Of a stretch of DNA of 64,000 bases, positions 9,115 through 18,938 are shown piece by piece. A program made the position numbers and the translations under genes. The notes under the pieces are model-generated. The model was not told the DNA's origin. It worked only from the letters and a program-made list of their open reading frames with translations, and did no database searches. The stretch is from Peptoanaerobacter stomatis (GTDB taxonomy: Bacteria; Bacillota; Clostridia; Peptostreptococcales; Filifactoraceae). The DNA is taken from positions 522,724 through 586,723 of the forward strand of contig NZ_JH815225.1 in the NCBI RefSeq assembly GCF_000238095.2. The letters run 5' to 3'. How positions within the stretch are numbered: position 1 is the stretch's first letter; the number at the start of each line of letters is the position of its first letter.

Positions 9115-10113
9115 ATGGGCGTATTTATAATTGCAGAAGCAGGTGTAAATCACAACGGAAGTTTAAAGCTTGCAAAAAAATTAGTAGATGAAGCAAAAAA
9201 TGCAGGTGTAGATTGTATAAAATTCCAGACATTTATGGCAGAAAATATAGTTTCAAAAACAGCAGTAAAAGCCGAATATCAAAAACAAAATACAAATAAT
9301 GCAAGCGAATCCCAATATAATATGCTCAAAAAACTCGAGCTTTCTTTTTCAGATTTTATAGAATTAAATAATTATTGTAAAGCAAAAAACATACAATTTT
9401 TATCAACAGCTTTTGATTTTGACAGCATAGATTTTCTTAGCTCACTCGATATGAATGTATGGAAAATACCATCCGGAGAGATAACTAACCTGCCTTATCT
9501 TATAAAAATAGCAAATTTAGGAAAAGATATAATTCTATCGACAGGAATGAGCACCATGGAAGACATACAAAACGCTCTTTCAGTTTTAAAAACAAACGGA
9601 GCCGGCAATATAACCGTCTTGCACTGCACAACAGAATACCCTGCTCCATTCACAGATGTAAACTTAAAAGCTATGCTGACAATAAAAGATGAATTTAATG
9701 TGAACATAGGTTATTCAGATCACACAAAAGGCATAGAAATACCTATATCCGCAGTCGCATTAGGTGCTACCGTAATAGAAAAACACTTTACCCTTGATAA
9801 AAATATGCAAGGACCTGACCATAAAGCCAGCTTAGAGCCTTATGAACTAAAAAAAATGGTTGAATCCATAAGAAATGTAGAGTCTGCATTAGGCGACGGT
9901 ATAAAAAAATTAGCTGAAAGCGAGAAAAAAAATATATCAGTTGCAAGAAAAAGCATTATTGCAAAAAGAGATATAAAAAAAGGCGAAATATTTACACAAG
10001 AAAATTTGACCGTTAAACGACCCGGAAACGGTATAAGTCCTATGAAATGGTTTGAAATATTAGGTCAAGAAGCCATAAAAGATTTTAAAGAAGATGAGTT
10101 GATAGAAATATGA
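9115..10113 (+). CDS. legI: N,N'-diacetyllegionaminate synthase (NeuB family)
   Basis: 332 residues in two parts. A TIM-barrel NeuB domain begins FIIAEAGVNHNGSLKLAKKL, with KFQTF and GYSDHTKG. A C-terminal SAF antifreeze-like domain spans about 270-332 (ARKSIIAKRDIKKGE...LTVKRPGNGI). The enzyme condenses the 2,4-diacetamido-hexose with phosphoenolpyruvate to give the nine-carbon acid. A strong CGGAGGT precedes the ATG. Its stop overlaps the legG start by four bases. NeuB itself (sialic acid) is the alternative, but LegB and LegC in the operon argue for legionaminic acid. Confidence 0.88.
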   Translation: MGVFIIAEAGVNHNGSLKLAKKLVDEAKNAGVDCIKFQTFMAENIVSKTAVKAEYQKQNTNNASESQYNMLKKLELSFSDFIELNNYCKAKNIQFLSTAFDFDSIDFLSSLDMNVWKIPSGEITNLPYLIKIANLGKDIILSTGMSTMEDIQNALSVLKTNGAGNITVLHCTTEYPAPFTDVNLKAMLTIKDEFNVNIGYSDHTKGIEIPISAVALGATVIEKHFTLDKNMQGPDHKASLEPYELKKMVESIRNVESALGDGIKKLAESEKKNISVARKSIIAKRDIKKGEIFTQENLTVKRPGNGISPMKWFEILGQEAIKDFKEDELIEI

Positions 10114-11282
10114 AAAAAATAATAAGTGTGCTTACTGCAACAAGAGCAGAATACGGACTTTTAAAACCCCTTATAAAAAAACTCAGTAAAATAGGAGAAT
10201 TTGATATAAGAATAGTCGCTACAGGTATGCACTTATCACAAGAATTCGGACTAACTTACAAAGAGATAGAGCAAGACGGATTTATCATAGACAAAAAAAT
10301 AGAAATACTTCTAAGCTCTGACACATCTTCGTCCGTTTCAAAATCTATGGGGCTTGCCATGATTAGCTTTGCAGATTATTTTTCATCTCTTAAACCAAAT
10401 TTGTTGATAGTCTTAGGTGACAGATATGAAACTTTAGCTGTATCACTTGTAGCAATGAATGAAAAAATTCCAATCGCACATCTTTATGGAGGAGAAAAAA
10501 CCGAAGGAGCAATAGACGATGTAATACGCCATTCAATAACTAAACTTAGCTACCTTCATTTTACAAGCACAGATGAATATAGAAAAAGAGTTATACAACT
10601 CGGTGAACATCCAAACAGAGTATTTAATGTAGGTGCACTCGGCATAGAAAACATACTCAACGAAAAACTCCTCACAAAAAAAGAATTGGAAGTTTCATTA
10701 AATATAAGCTTGGATAAAAAATATGCAATAGCCACTTTTCACCCTGTAACACTCGAAGATAAAACTGCAAAAGCACAGATTACAAATTTACTTGATGTAT
10801 GCAGTGAATACGAAAATATAAATTTCATCTTCACAAAATCAAATGCTGACGCAAACGGAAGAATGATAAACAAAATATTAGACGAATACGAAAAAAAAAC
10901 AGATAACATATATGTATTCACATCACTTGGTATGCTCAGATATTTAAGTGCTTTAAAATATTGCTCCTTTGTAATAGGAAATTCATCAAGCGGACTTTTA
11001 GAAGCACCTACATTCAAAATCCCAACAATAAATATAGGAGACAGGCAAAAAGGTAGGCAAAAAGCAAGCAGTATTATAGATTGTTTACCTGATAAATCAT
11101 CTATACAAAAAGCAATAGATAGAGCAACGGAAAATGAATTTATTGATATTTCCAAAAATACAGTAAATCCATACGGAGACGGAAATTCATCAGATAAAAT
11201 AATAAAAATTCTAAAAAAATATATGCTAAGAGAAAATATAGACCTTAAAAAAAGTTTTTATGATTGTGAGGTAAATGAGTGA
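10110..11282 (+). CDS. legG: hydrolysing UDP/GDP-sugar 2-epimerase (NeuC/LegG)
   Basis: 390 residues of the UDP-GlcNAc 2-epimerase family, hydrolysing branch: VLTATRAEYGLLKPLI at the N-terminus, VLGDRYETLA near residue 110, HLYGGEKTEGAIDD, and the C-terminal NSSSGLLEAP. It releases the nucleotide and inverts C2 of the diacetamido-sugar, giving the LegI substrate. ATGA overlap with legI and GTGA overlap with legF make the three genes one translational unit. There is a short C-terminal extension (about 20 residues) beyond the conserved core. Confidence 0.87.
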   Translation: MKKIISVLTATRAEYGLLKPLIKKLSKIGEFDIRIVATGMHLSQEFGLTYKEIEQDGFIIDKKIEILLSSDTSSSVSKSMGLAMISFADYFSSLKPNLLIVLGDRYETLAVSLVAMNEKIPIAHLYGGEKTEGAIDDVIRHSITKLSYLHFTSTDEYRKRVIQLGEHPNRVFNVGALGIENILNEKLLTKKELEVSLNISLDKKYAIATFHPVTLEDKTAKAQITNLLDVCSEYENINFIFTKSNADANGRMINKILDEYEKKTDNIYVFTSLGMLRYLSALKYCSFVIGNSSSGLLEAPTFKIPTINIGDRQKGRQKASSIIDCLPDKSSIQKAIDRATENEFIDISKNTVNPYGDGNSSDKIIKILKKYMLRENIDLKKSFYDCEVNE

Positions 11283-11977
11283 AAAATATAGCTATCATAC
11301 CGGCAAGATCCGGTTCAAAAGGTCTTAAAGATAAAAATATCAAATTTTTAAACAAAAAACCCCTATTATATTATTCAATAAATGCAGCCATAAAATCAAA
11401 AATGTTCGATGAAATAATGGTGAGCACAGATTCTCAAAAATATGCCGATATCGCAATATCATTCGGTGCGAGTGTACCATTTCTGCGAAATGATTTACTT
11501 TCAAATGACAATGCTTCATCTTGGGACGTAGTAAAAGATGTGATTTTGCATTATAAGAAAATGGGAAAAACTTTTGATACAGCAACATTACTTCAACCCA
11601 CATCCCCTCTTAGAACAGCAGAAGATATAAAAAACGGCTATAAAATAATGCAAGAAAAAAATGCAAATTTAGTAACAGGTGTATGCGAAATGGACCACAG
11701 TCCATTATGGGCAAACACATTACCCAGTGATAACTCTATGGAAAATTTTATCAATCCTTTAGTTGTCAAAATTCCAAGACAGGAAATACCTACTTATTAC
11801 AGAATAAACGGCGCATTATATATAATAAAAATCTCTCATCTTTTCAGCGTATCCGACATATACTCAAATAAAAGCTACGCATATGTGATGCCTAAGATGC
11901 GTTCCATAGATATAGATGATATATTTGATTTCAAGCTTGCAAGCATTATTATGAATGATTCTATTCAAAATAATTAA
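11279..11977 (+). CDS. legF: CMP-N,N'-diacetyllegionaminic acid synthase
   Basis: A 232-residue cytidylyltransferase of the NeuA type. IIPARSGSKGLKDKNIK at residues 5-21 is the CTP-binding motif, and QPTSPLR and the C-terminal IDIDDIFDFKLA are standard. It activates the nonulosonic acid with CTP, the last step before transfer to an acceptor. It starts with GTG at 11279, which overlaps the legG stop by four bases and follows GAGGT. It is the last gene of the operon, and a hairpin terminator lies about 80 bases downstream. No glycosyltransferase that would use the product is nearby. Confidence 0.87.
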   Translation: MKNIAIIPARSGSKGLKDKNIKFLNKKPLLYYSINAAIKSKMFDEIMVSTDSQKYADIAISFGASVPFLRNDLLSNDNASSWDVVKDVILHYKKMGKTFDTATLLQPTSPLRTAEDIKNGYKIMQEKNANLVTGVCEMDHSPLWANTLPSDNSMENFINPLVVKIPRQEIPTYYRINGALYIIKISHLFSVSDIYSNKSYAYVMPKMRSIDIDDIFDFKLASIIMNDSIQNN

Positions 11978-12056
11978 CAAATAATGAACTTTTGAGACAA
12001 ATTAAAAAAAATAATTCTTATTTTAGTCGTAAAAACTTGAACAAATCAGTTTTTTG

Positions 12057-12109
12057 ATATACACTTATATTTAGAAGCTATTAATTTTAAATGTAAGTGT
12101 ATATTTTTT
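12057..12109 (+). terminator. Rho-independent terminator after legF
   Basis: Arms 12057-12073 and 12088-12104 (ATATACACTTATATTTA against TAAATGTAAGTGTATAT) pair over 17 bases with one mismatch. A T run to 12109 follows. Confidence 0.75.
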
Positions 12110-12121
12110 GCATAATAGCAT

Positions 12122-12225
12122 TATACTAATACCTATTCGATTAATGGACATTATAAAAAATAATAATTAGTTTTTTAATAATTATAAATTGAAAATATCC
12201 ACTATCTGATCAGGTATTAGTATTA
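12122..12225. repeat. AT-rich inverted-terminal repeat element, copy 2
   Basis: A 104-base element with ~30-base imperfect inverted ends: TATACTAATACCTATTCGAT on the left, and ATCAGGTATTAGTATTA on the right, which reads TAATACTAATACCTGAT on the other strand. Its left end resembles that of the copy at 63567-63694. Confidence 0.7.
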
Positions 12226-12269
12226 CATTTAAAAAATATTAAACTATAAATATTATTTGGAGGTTTCAC

Positions 12270-13658
12270 TTGGAACGTTATGATATTGTTATAATAGGTG
12301 CAGGTGCAAGCGGTGTATTTGCATCATATGAATTTACAAAAATGGATACGAATGCAAAAATTCTTATGATTGATTCAGGTAATCCTATAGAAAAAAGAAC
12401 CTGTCCTATCTCTGAAGGAAAGGTTAAAAACTGTATTAAGTGTACGCCTTGTAACATAATGAAAGGCTTTGGCGGTGCAGGCAGTTTGTCAGACGGTAAA
12501 TATAATATAACTAACAATTTTGGTGGAGATTTATATAAATATATAGGAAAAAAAGAAGCTCTTGATTATATGGAATATGTAGATGAAGTGCTATGTAATA
12601 TCGACGGTCACGAGTCAAAATTATATTCAACTTCAAAAACCAATATAAAGACTATGGCTATAAAAAATGACTTACATCTATTGGAAGCAAAAGTAAGACA
12701 TTTTGGAACAGACAGAAATGTAAAGATATTGGAAAAAATATCAGCATATATAAGCAAAAAAGTTGATATGCTTTATAATACAACTGCTGAAAATATAGAA
12801 TACAAAGATAATGAGTTCTATATACAAACTGACAAAAAACAAGAATTTAAATCAAAATATGTAATACTTGCAGCAGGTCGCTCCGGTTCAAAATGGATAG
12901 GAAACATATGCGACAAGATGAAAATACCTACTACAAAAAATAAAGTTGATATTGGAGTTAGAGTGGAATTACCGGCAGAAGTGTTCAAACATATAACTGA
13001 CGAAGTTTATGAGAGCAAAATAGTATATCAAACAAGAAAATACAATGACCTTGTAAGAACATTTTGTATGAATCCGTACGGAGAAGTAGTAGCCGAAAAT
13101 ACTAACGGAGTTGTAACTGTAAACGGACACTCATATTCAGACCCTTCACTTCACACAGAAAATACAAATTTTGCATTACTTGTAAGCAATACATTTACCG
13201 AGCCATTCAAAAACAGCAATGAATACGGAGAATCTATAGCACGCCTTTCAAATATGTTAGGTGGTGGTGTCCTTTTACAAAGATTCGGTGATTTAAAAAG
13301 AGGCAAAAGAAGTACACAACGCTCAATAGAAAAAAGTTTTATAGTACCTACACTTAATGCCACACCAGGAGATTTGAGCCTTGTAATACCAAAAAGACAA
13401 CTCGACTCAATAATAGAAATGATAGAAGCGTTGGATAAAATAGCTCCGGGAACAGCCAACAACGACACATTATTATATGGAGTTGAAGTAAAATTCTATA
13501 ATTCAAATGTAGAAGTAGACAGTAATTTAGAGACAAAAATAAAAAATCTATACGTCATAGGTGACGGCTCAGGAGTTACACACTCACTATCACAAGCATC
13601 AGCCAGCGGTGTACACGTAGCAAAAAAAATTCACGAAAAAATCCAAGCTGAAAATTAG
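12270..13658 (+). CDS. FAD-dependent dehydrogenase, COG2509 type
   Basis: 462 residues. An N-terminal dinucleotide-binding motif IIGAGASGVFAS (8-19) is followed by a cysteine set C45, C55, C58, C61 in front of GFGGAGSLSDGK. A C-terminal 'VIGDGSGVTHSLSQASASG' closes the FAD site. This is the layout of the uncharacterised NAD(FAD)-utilising dehydrogenases; the reaction is not known. The start is TTG at 12270, seven bases after GGAGG. It is a single gene, between a repeat element and a long bidirectional terminator. The four cysteines could bind a metal or Fe-S cluster (inference). Confidence 0.82.
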   Translation: MERYDIVIIGAGASGVFASYEFTKMDTNAKILMIDSGNPIEKRTCPISEGKVKNCIKCTPCNIMKGFGGAGSLSDGKYNITNNFGGDLYKYIGKKEALDYMEYVDEVLCNIDGHESKLYSTSKTNIKTMAIKNDLHLLEAKVRHFGTDRNVKILEKISAYISKKVDMLYNTTAENIEYKDNEFYIQTDKKQEFKSKYVILAAGRSGSKWIGNICDKMKIPTTKNKVDIGVRVELPAEVFKHITDEVYESKIVYQTRKYNDLVRTFCMNPYGEVVAENTNGVVTVNGHSYSDPSLHTENTNFALLVSNTFTEPFKNSNEYGESIARLSNMLGGGVLLQRFGDLKRGKRSTQRSIEKSFIVPTLNATPGDLSLVIPKRQLDSIIEMIEALDKIAPGTANNDTLLYGVEVKFYNSNVEVDSNLETKIKNLYVIGDGSGVTHSLSQASASGVHVAKKIHEKIQAEN

Positions 13659-13660
13659 TT

Positions 13661-13731
13661 TATACTAAAAATTTTGAACATTATATAAAATAATATCTAT
13701 TATTCTATTAGGCATTATCATTGATAGTATA
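13661..13731. repeat. short AT-rich inverted-terminal repeat element, copy 3
   Basis: It starts TATACTAAAAA just after the dehydrogenase stop and ends ATAGTATA at the foot of the terminator. At about 71 bases it is a short or internally deleted copy. The stretch CTATTATTCTATTA matches the copy at 63567-63694. Confidence 0.5.
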
Positions 13732-13780
13732 ACAAATAAATATCCACCAGCTATGCTGGTGGATATTTATTTGTTTGTTT
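13731..13780. terminator. bidirectional terminator, 21-bp perfect stem
   Basis: Arms 13731-13751 and 13755-13775 are perfectly complementary over 21 bases with a three-base loop. The GC-rich heart is CCACCAGC/GCTGGTGG. A/T-rich flanks serve as U tracts in both directions, between the convergent dehydrogenase gene and the V-ATPase operon. Confidence 0.9.
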
Positions 13781-13782
13781 CT

Positions 13783-14439
13783 TTATTTATCTTTATAATG
13801 GTGTTTATCCTCAAGCACCATATCTTTGACTTTCATAAGTCTTATCTGTGTACTTCTTTCATTTTCATCAAGTTTCATAACTATATACTTGATATTTCTT
13901 TGCATTTCTGGTATCATAACATGCTCTAATGCGTTTACTCTTCTTCTTGTTTTTTCTATCTCGCTTGCCATAAGCTGACAAGATTTTTCACATTCAGCCA
14001 ATTTGAGCAAATCAGGTAAAATATCTGATAATTCTTTTACAGAATCATCCAATTCCGCCGATGTAAAAGCATAACCGTATGAATATACGTCATTTGAATC
14101 CGCAGTTTTGGTTTTCGTTTCAAATACAGGGATTGTGACGCTCATAGCATTTCTGCTCTTAACATCAAGATATACTTCTTGTTTTGGAGCCATTATAGCA
14201 ACTTTCAATATTTCTTCTGACATACTTGCTGAGGCAAGTGCGAATTGCTTATTGGCTTTTTTTATTTTTTCTTCAACATTTTCCCTTAGAACTTTGTTTA
14301 CTCTGACCAAATCAAGAAATTGTTTCATAAGCTCATCTCTTTTGTCTTTCAAAAGTTTATGACCTCTTGTAGCAGTTTTCAGCTTTTTTTTGAGTCTTGT
14401 AAGTTCCATTCTGGTAGGGTTTACGGTCTTGCTTGCCAA
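13783..14439 (-). CDS. ntpD: V-type ATPase subunit D (central stalk)
   Basis: 218 residues, starting ASKTVNPTRMELTRLKKKL, the conserved entry of subunit D. Long helical and coiled-coil stretches at both ends form the rotor shaft that turns inside the A3B3 head. The start is TTG at 14439 behind AAGGAGG. It is the last gene of the nine-gene operon and ends just before the 21-bp terminator. No further ntpH or ntpJ gene follows as it does in Enterococcus hirae. Confidence 0.9.
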   Translation of the reverse strand: MASKTVNPTRMELTRLKKKLKTATRGHKLLKDKRDELMKQFLDLVRVNKVLRENVEEKIKKANKQFALASASMSEEILKVAIMAPKQEVYLDVKSRNAMSVTIPVFETKTKTADSNDVYSYGYAFTSAELDDSVKELSDILPDLLKLAECEKSCQLMASEIEKTRRRVNALEHVMIPEMQRNIKYIVMKLDENERSTQIRLMKVKDMVLEDKHHYKDK

Positions 14440-14478
14440 AATCTCGCCTCCTTTTTACCAATTTAAATATTATTAGTT

Positions 14479-15849
14479 TTATTTTCCGTAGAATTCATCA
14501 AGATATTCATCTTTTATTCTTTTTAATTCTGCTCTTGGTAGTATTGAAAGGAGTTTCCAACCTAAATTAAGTGTTTCTTCTATTGTTCTGTTTGTTTCAT
14601 AGCCTTGTGATACATATTCTTTTTCAAAGGCATCTGAAAATTTAGCATATAACAAGTCTATATCTGTAAGTGCAGCCTCTCCAAGTACGACCATCAGTTC
14701 TTTTGCCTCTTTACCTCTGGCATATGCGGCAAATAACTGGTTCATAGTATCTGCATGATCTTTTCTTGTTTTTCCTTCTCCTATACCTTTATCTTTCAAA
14801 CGTGACAATGACGGCAATACGTCTACAGGTGGTGTCAAGTTTTGTCTATATAGGTCACGAGTTAAGATTATCTGTCCTTCTGTTATATAACCTGTAAGGT
14901 CAGGAATTGGGTGAGTTTTGTCATCTTCAGGCATTGTAAGTATAGGTATCATTGTTATACTTCCCTTTGAGCCTTTCTTTCTTCCTGCTCTTTCATACAT
15001 AGTGGCAAGGTCTGTATACATATATCCTGGATATCCTCTACGTCCAGGTACTTCTTTACGTGCTGCTGATACCTCACGAAGTGAATCGGCATAGTTAGTT
15101 ATATCTGTCAATATTACAAGAACGTGCATATTTTGCTCAAATGCCAAATATTCTGCTGCTGTAAGAGCCATTCTCGGTGTTGATATTCTCTCAACAGCCG
15201 GGTCATTCGCAAGATTCACAAACATTACTGTTCTATCCAACGCACCTGTTTGTCTAAAGCTTTCTGTGAAGAAGTTGGATTCTTCAAATGTTATACCCAT
15301 GGCAGCAAATACAACGGCAAAAGGTTCTGTAGTACCTCTAACTTGTGCCTGTCTTGCTATCTGTGCAGCCAATTTTGAGTGTGGAAGACCACTGGCAGAA
15401 AATATAGGCAATTTTTGTCCTCTAACAAGTGTATTAAGACCGTCTATTGCTGATACTCCTGTTTGTATAAATTCTTGCGGATAATCTCTTGCCGCAGGAT
15501 TTATAGGCAAGCCGTTTATATCCAATCTTTTGTCAGGCAATATTTCAGGCCCTCCATCTATAGGTCTTCCTAAGCCGTCAAAAACACGTCCCAACATATC
15601 AGGAGATACTGCAAGCTCCATACTTCTACCTAAAAACCTAACTTTACTGTTTGAAAGGTTTATTCCTGTAGAGCTTTCAAATAACTGAACTAAGGCATTT
15701 CCTTCGTCTATTTCCAAAACCTTACAACGCCTTTTTTCTCCGTTGGCAAGCTCTATTTCGCCTAATTCATCATACGCAACATTTTCTACATCTTTTACCA
15801 GCATAAGAGGGCCGGCAACTTCTTGTATCGTTCTATATTCTTTTGCCAT
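14479..15849 (-). CDS. ntpB: V-type ATPase subunit B
   Basis: 456 residues, the non-catalytic head subunit. [20 protein letters not shown] opens the beta-barrel domain. The nucleotide-binding domain has '[19 protein letters not shown]' in place of a Walker A, as expected for B subunits, and '[23 protein letters not shown]' is conserved. Its ATG shares one base with the ntpA stop (TAATG) and follows AAGGAGG, so translation is coupled. Length is normal. Confidence 0.95.
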   Translation of the reverse strand: MAKEYRTIQEVAGPLMLVKDVENVAYDELGEIELANGEKRRCKVLEIDEGNALVQLFESSTGINLSNSKVRFLGRSMELAVSPDMLGRVFDGLGRPIDGGPEILPDKRLDINGLPINPAARDYPQEFIQTGVSAIDGLNTLVRGQKLPIFSASGLPHSKLAAQIARQAQVRGTTEPFAVVFAAMGITFEESNFFTESFRQTGALDRTVMFVNLANDPAVERISTPRMALTAAEYLAFEQNMHVLVILTDITNYADSLREVSAARKEVPGRRGYPGYMYTDLATMYERAGRKKGSKGSITMIPILTMPEDDKTHPIPDLTGYITEGQIILTRDLYRQNLTPPVDVLPSLSRLKDKGIGEGKTRKDHADTMNQLFAAYARGKEAKELMVVLGEAALTDIDLLYAKFSDAFEKEYVSQGYETNRTIEETLNLGWKLLSILPRAELKRIKDEYLDEFYGK

Positions 15850-17621
15850 TATTCTTCCTCCTTATTGCTAATAAGATTTTTGATATCTTCTTTAAGCTCT
15901 TTTGATATGTTTTCAAATACTGTATCTACTTCTGATTCAGGAGTGTATTTAAATCTACCTATTTTTTCTCTTATAGGCATTTTTACTATTTTATCTATCT
16001 TGACATTATTGTTAAGCGCTTCTACGGCTTCATCATAGAATTCCAATATCAATTTCATCATTTTAAACTGTTTCTTAGCTGATGTATATGTGTCTACTTC
16101 ATGGAAAGCTACTTGGTGCAAATAGTCTTCTCTTATTGAACGTGCCGCCTCCAATTTCAATCTATCTATTGATGACAATGCGTCCATACCGACAAGTTTA
16201 ACTATTTCTTCCAATTCTGACTCTTCATGTAGCATAAGAACAAATCTTGCTCTTAACTCCATCCATTTTTCATCAACTTCAGTATTAAACCATTCTCCTA
16301 AACTGTCAGTATATAATGAATAACTTGTCAACCAGTTTATAGCAGGGAAATGTCTTCTATATGCCAAGTTTGAATCCAATCCCCAGAAAACTTTTACTAT
16401 TCTAAGTGTTGCCTGTGATACAGGTTCAGATATGTCTCCTCCAGGAGGTGAAACAGCTCCTATGGCAGATAATGCACCTTGTCTTGGATTTTGACCAAGT
16501 GAATATATAAGTCCTGCTCTTTCATAGAATTGTGCCAATCTACTTCCAAGGTATGCAGGGTAACCTTCTTCACCCGGCATTTCTTCAAGTCTACCTGACA
16601 TTTCTCTAAGAGCTTCCGCCCATCTTGATGTAGAGTCAGCCATAAGCGCTACTGAATATCCCATATCTCTAAAATATTCTGCAATAGTTATACCGACATA
16701 TATTGATGCTTCACGAGCTGCAACCGGCATATCTGAGGTATTTGCTATAAGCACAGTTCTTTCCATAAGTGATTTTCCCGTTTTAGGGTCAACCAACTCA
16801 GGAAACTCGTTAAGAACGTCTGTCATCTCATTTCCACGTTCTCCACAACCTATATATACAACTATATCTGCATCCGCCCATTTTGCAAGCTGATGCTGAA
16901 CAACTGTCTTACCGCTTCCGAAAGGTCCAGGAACTGCTGCAACTCCACCTTTTGCAACAGGGAACAATGTATCTATTACTCTTTGTCCTGTCATAAGCGG
17001 CATTTGTGGTGGCAATTTTTTGCTATATGGTCTTTCATTTCTAACAGGCCATTTTTGCAACATAGTTATATTTATTTCTTTTCCATCTTCATCTTCCAAA
17101 ACAGCTATAGTATCTTCGATTGTATAACTTCCTGAATTTATGGATTTTACTTTTCCCTTTATTTTATAAGGTACCATTATTCTTTGTTCAACTACTTCAG
17201 TTTCTTGAACTGTACCTATTATGTCACCTTGTTCTACGTAATCTCCTACTGATACTGATGCTTTGAAATCCCATTTCTTTTCTCTATCAAGTGACGGTAC
17301 TTCGACACCTCTTGCCAAATTTGTTCCGGCCTTTTTCATTATTCCTTCAAGTGGTCTTTGTATACCGTCAAACATTCCTCCGATAAGTCCGGGAGCAAGC
17401 TCAACACTAAGTGGAACTCCTGTAGACTCTACCGGTTCTCCCGGTTTCAGTCCTGAAGTTTCTTCATATACTTGCACAGACGCTTCATCACCATGTATTT
17501 CTATTATTTCACCTATAAGTCTTTCATTACTTACACGGACAACGTCATACATGTTGGCATCTCTCATTCCTGATGCTATAACAAGCGGTCCTGCTACTTT
17601 TTTTATGATTCCTTTGCTCAT
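15849..17621 (-). CDS. ntpA: V-type ATPase catalytic subunit A
   Basis: 590 residues. The Walker A motif GPFGSGKT lies at residues 232-239. The characteristic non-homologous insert of A subunits precedes it ('[29 protein letters not shown]'), and GCGERGNEM and '[24 protein letters not shown]' follow. It hydrolyses (or makes) ATP at the A/B interface of the soluble head. It is followed by ntpB with a one-base overlap. The length and motif position match the Enterococcus hirae Na+-ATPase A subunit closely. Confidence 0.96.
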   Translation of the reverse strand: MSKGIIKKVAGPLVIASGMRDANMYDVVRVSNERLIGEIIEIHGDEASVQVYEETSGLKPGEPVESTGVPLSVELAPGLIGGMFDGIQRPLEGIMKKAGTNLARGVEVPSLDREKKWDFKASVSVGDYVEQGDIIGTVQETEVVEQRIMVPYKIKGKVKSINSGSYTIEDTIAVLEDEDGKEINITMLQKWPVRNERPYSKKLPPQMPLMTGQRVIDTLFPVAKGGVAAVPGPFGSGKTVVQHQLAKWADADIVVYIGCGERGNEMTDVLNEFPELVDPKTGKSLMERTVLIANTSDMPVAAREASIYVGITIAEYFRDMGYSVALMADSTSRWAEALREMSGRLEEMPGEEGYPAYLGSRLAQFYERAGLIYSLGQNPRQGALSAIGAVSPPGGDISEPVSQATLRIVKVFWGLDSNLAYRRHFPAINWLTSYSLYTDSLGEWFNTEVDEKWMELRARFVLMLHEESELEEIVKLVGMDALSSIDRLKLEAARSIREDYLHQVAFHEVDTYTSAKKQFKMMKLILEFYDEAVEALNNNVKIDKIVKMPIREKIGRFKYTPESEVDTVFENISKELKEDIKNLISNKEEE

Positions 17622-17645
17622 TTTATCAAATCACCTTCTTATATT

Positions 17646-17966
17646 TTAATCATTACCGAAAATAATATCAGATCCAACTGCTCTTTCAACAGATTTTTTA
17701 ACATTAAGAATACCCTTACCTGTATTTCCGGTTATTCCCGGAATAGGTATTATAGCAGGAAGATATACATTGGCATAATTATCTATATATTTTTCAAGCT
17801 TTTCTTGAAGTGCTTCTGTCAAATATATTACTCCATAGTTATCTCCTGTAAGTTTCTTAAATACCTCAATAGCCTGTTCATCACTTTCTACCGCATAGGT
17901 ATCAAGCCCAAGTGTTGCAAAACCTTGAACACTCTCCATATCACCCATAACTGCTATTTTATACAT
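17646..17966 (-). CDS. ntpG: V-type ATPase subunit F (NtpG)
   Basis: A 106-residue protein, MYKIAVMGDMESVQGFATLGL, typical of the small Rossmann-like F subunit (called NtpG in the Enterococcus hirae operon) that binds subunit D in the central stalk. It has the 'GVIYLTEALQEKL' and 'PIPG' segments of the family. The ATG overlaps the ntpC stop by eight bases (ATGTATAA). It lies between ntpC and ntpA, the standard place. Confidence 0.9.
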   Translation of the reverse strand: MYKIAVMGDMESVQGFATLGLDTYAVESDEQAIEVFKKLTGDNYGVIYLTEALQEKLEKYIDNYANVYLPAIIPIPGITGNTGKGILNVKKSVERAVGSDIIFGND

Positions 17967-18924
17967 ACATATCCCTCATTCTCTTTTTAACTTCTTCTGG
18001 TTTTAAATCATTTCTTTTAGCTACTGTAAGTATTCTTACTGTCTTTATTTCATTTTCTCTTGCTAAAATATATGCTATTATAGGAGAAATCGTCATAGGT
18101 GTATATTTTTCTTTTCTTATGGCATTTATTATCTGATTGTCGCACCAACATTCAAAGACAGCAAAATCAGTTTTTATAGCATCTACAGCTTCCTTAAAAT
18201 CAGTAGTTTCCAAATATGAATATATATTTTCTACGCCTTGCACCGCCATATCTGCAAGTACATTTATATCTATTTTATCGCAAGGCACCAATGCCATATC
18301 AAAAAACTTCCTGTCTTTTCCTGTTTTTGCTCCTCTTATAGCTATTTTAATATCTGCGATTACTACTTTCATCTGAGCATATTCTATTAATAATTGATTT
18401 CCGCTTTTCTTAGACAATTCTATCATACATTCCAAACAGCCTTTATCCAAAACCATATCGCAAAGTTGTCCATCACCAGTTTTAAACATAATTTCATATG
18501 CTTCCAGTGCATAATCTGCCATTTTATCTGGGAGATTGCTGAAATTTTTATTTTTTACTGCATCTACAACTTCATCTACAGATATAGAACCGTTTTTTAG
18601 ATATATTGAATTATCGTTTACTTTAGCATATTCAGATTTTATAGCAGCCTTTAAATTATGAAAGTCTTTTTCAATTCTAAGAGTATCAAATATACTCATA
18701 TCCTCAAACATTTCTCTCATCAATGACCATATCTTATCACTTTCAACAGAAAGTATATTATCCAATTTCTCGCTGCCGTCTCCCCATCCCTTATCTACAA
18801 GTATTCTGTTCATAGATTCAACGGAATTAGATGATATTAATTGTTCTATTACTGATGAATCAAGAAGGTTCACTTCTTTTGCCCTTATTCTTGCAACGGC
18901 ATATATATGCTCATTATTAGACAT
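17959..18924 (-). CDS. ntpC: V-type ATPase subunit C (d subunit)
   Basis: 321 residues, largely alpha-helical. The N-terminal YAVARIRAKEVNLLD and a C-terminal 'ISPIIAYILARENEIKTVRILTVAKRNDL' mark subunit C/AC39, which links the K ring to the central stalk. A GGAGGC ribosome site lies upstream, 14 bases after ntpE. Its 3' end overlaps ntpG by eight bases. Confidence 0.9.
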   Translation of the reverse strand: MSNNEHIYAVARIRAKEVNLLDSSVIEQLISSNSVESMNRILVDKGWGDGSEKLDNILSVESDKIWSLMREMFEDMSIFDTLRIEKDFHNLKAAIKSEYAKVNDNSIYLKNGSISVDEVVDAVKNKNFSNLPDKMADYALEAYEIMFKTGDGQLCDMVLDKGCLECMIELSKKSGNQLLIEYAQMKVVIADIKIAIRGAKTGKDRKFFDMALVPCDKIDINVLADMAVQGVENIYSYLETTDFKEAVDAIKTDFAVFECWCDNQIINAIRKEKYTPMTISPIIAYILARENEIKTVRILTVAKRNDLKPEEVKKRMRDMYV

Positions 18925-18938
18925 TTATAGCCTCCTTC

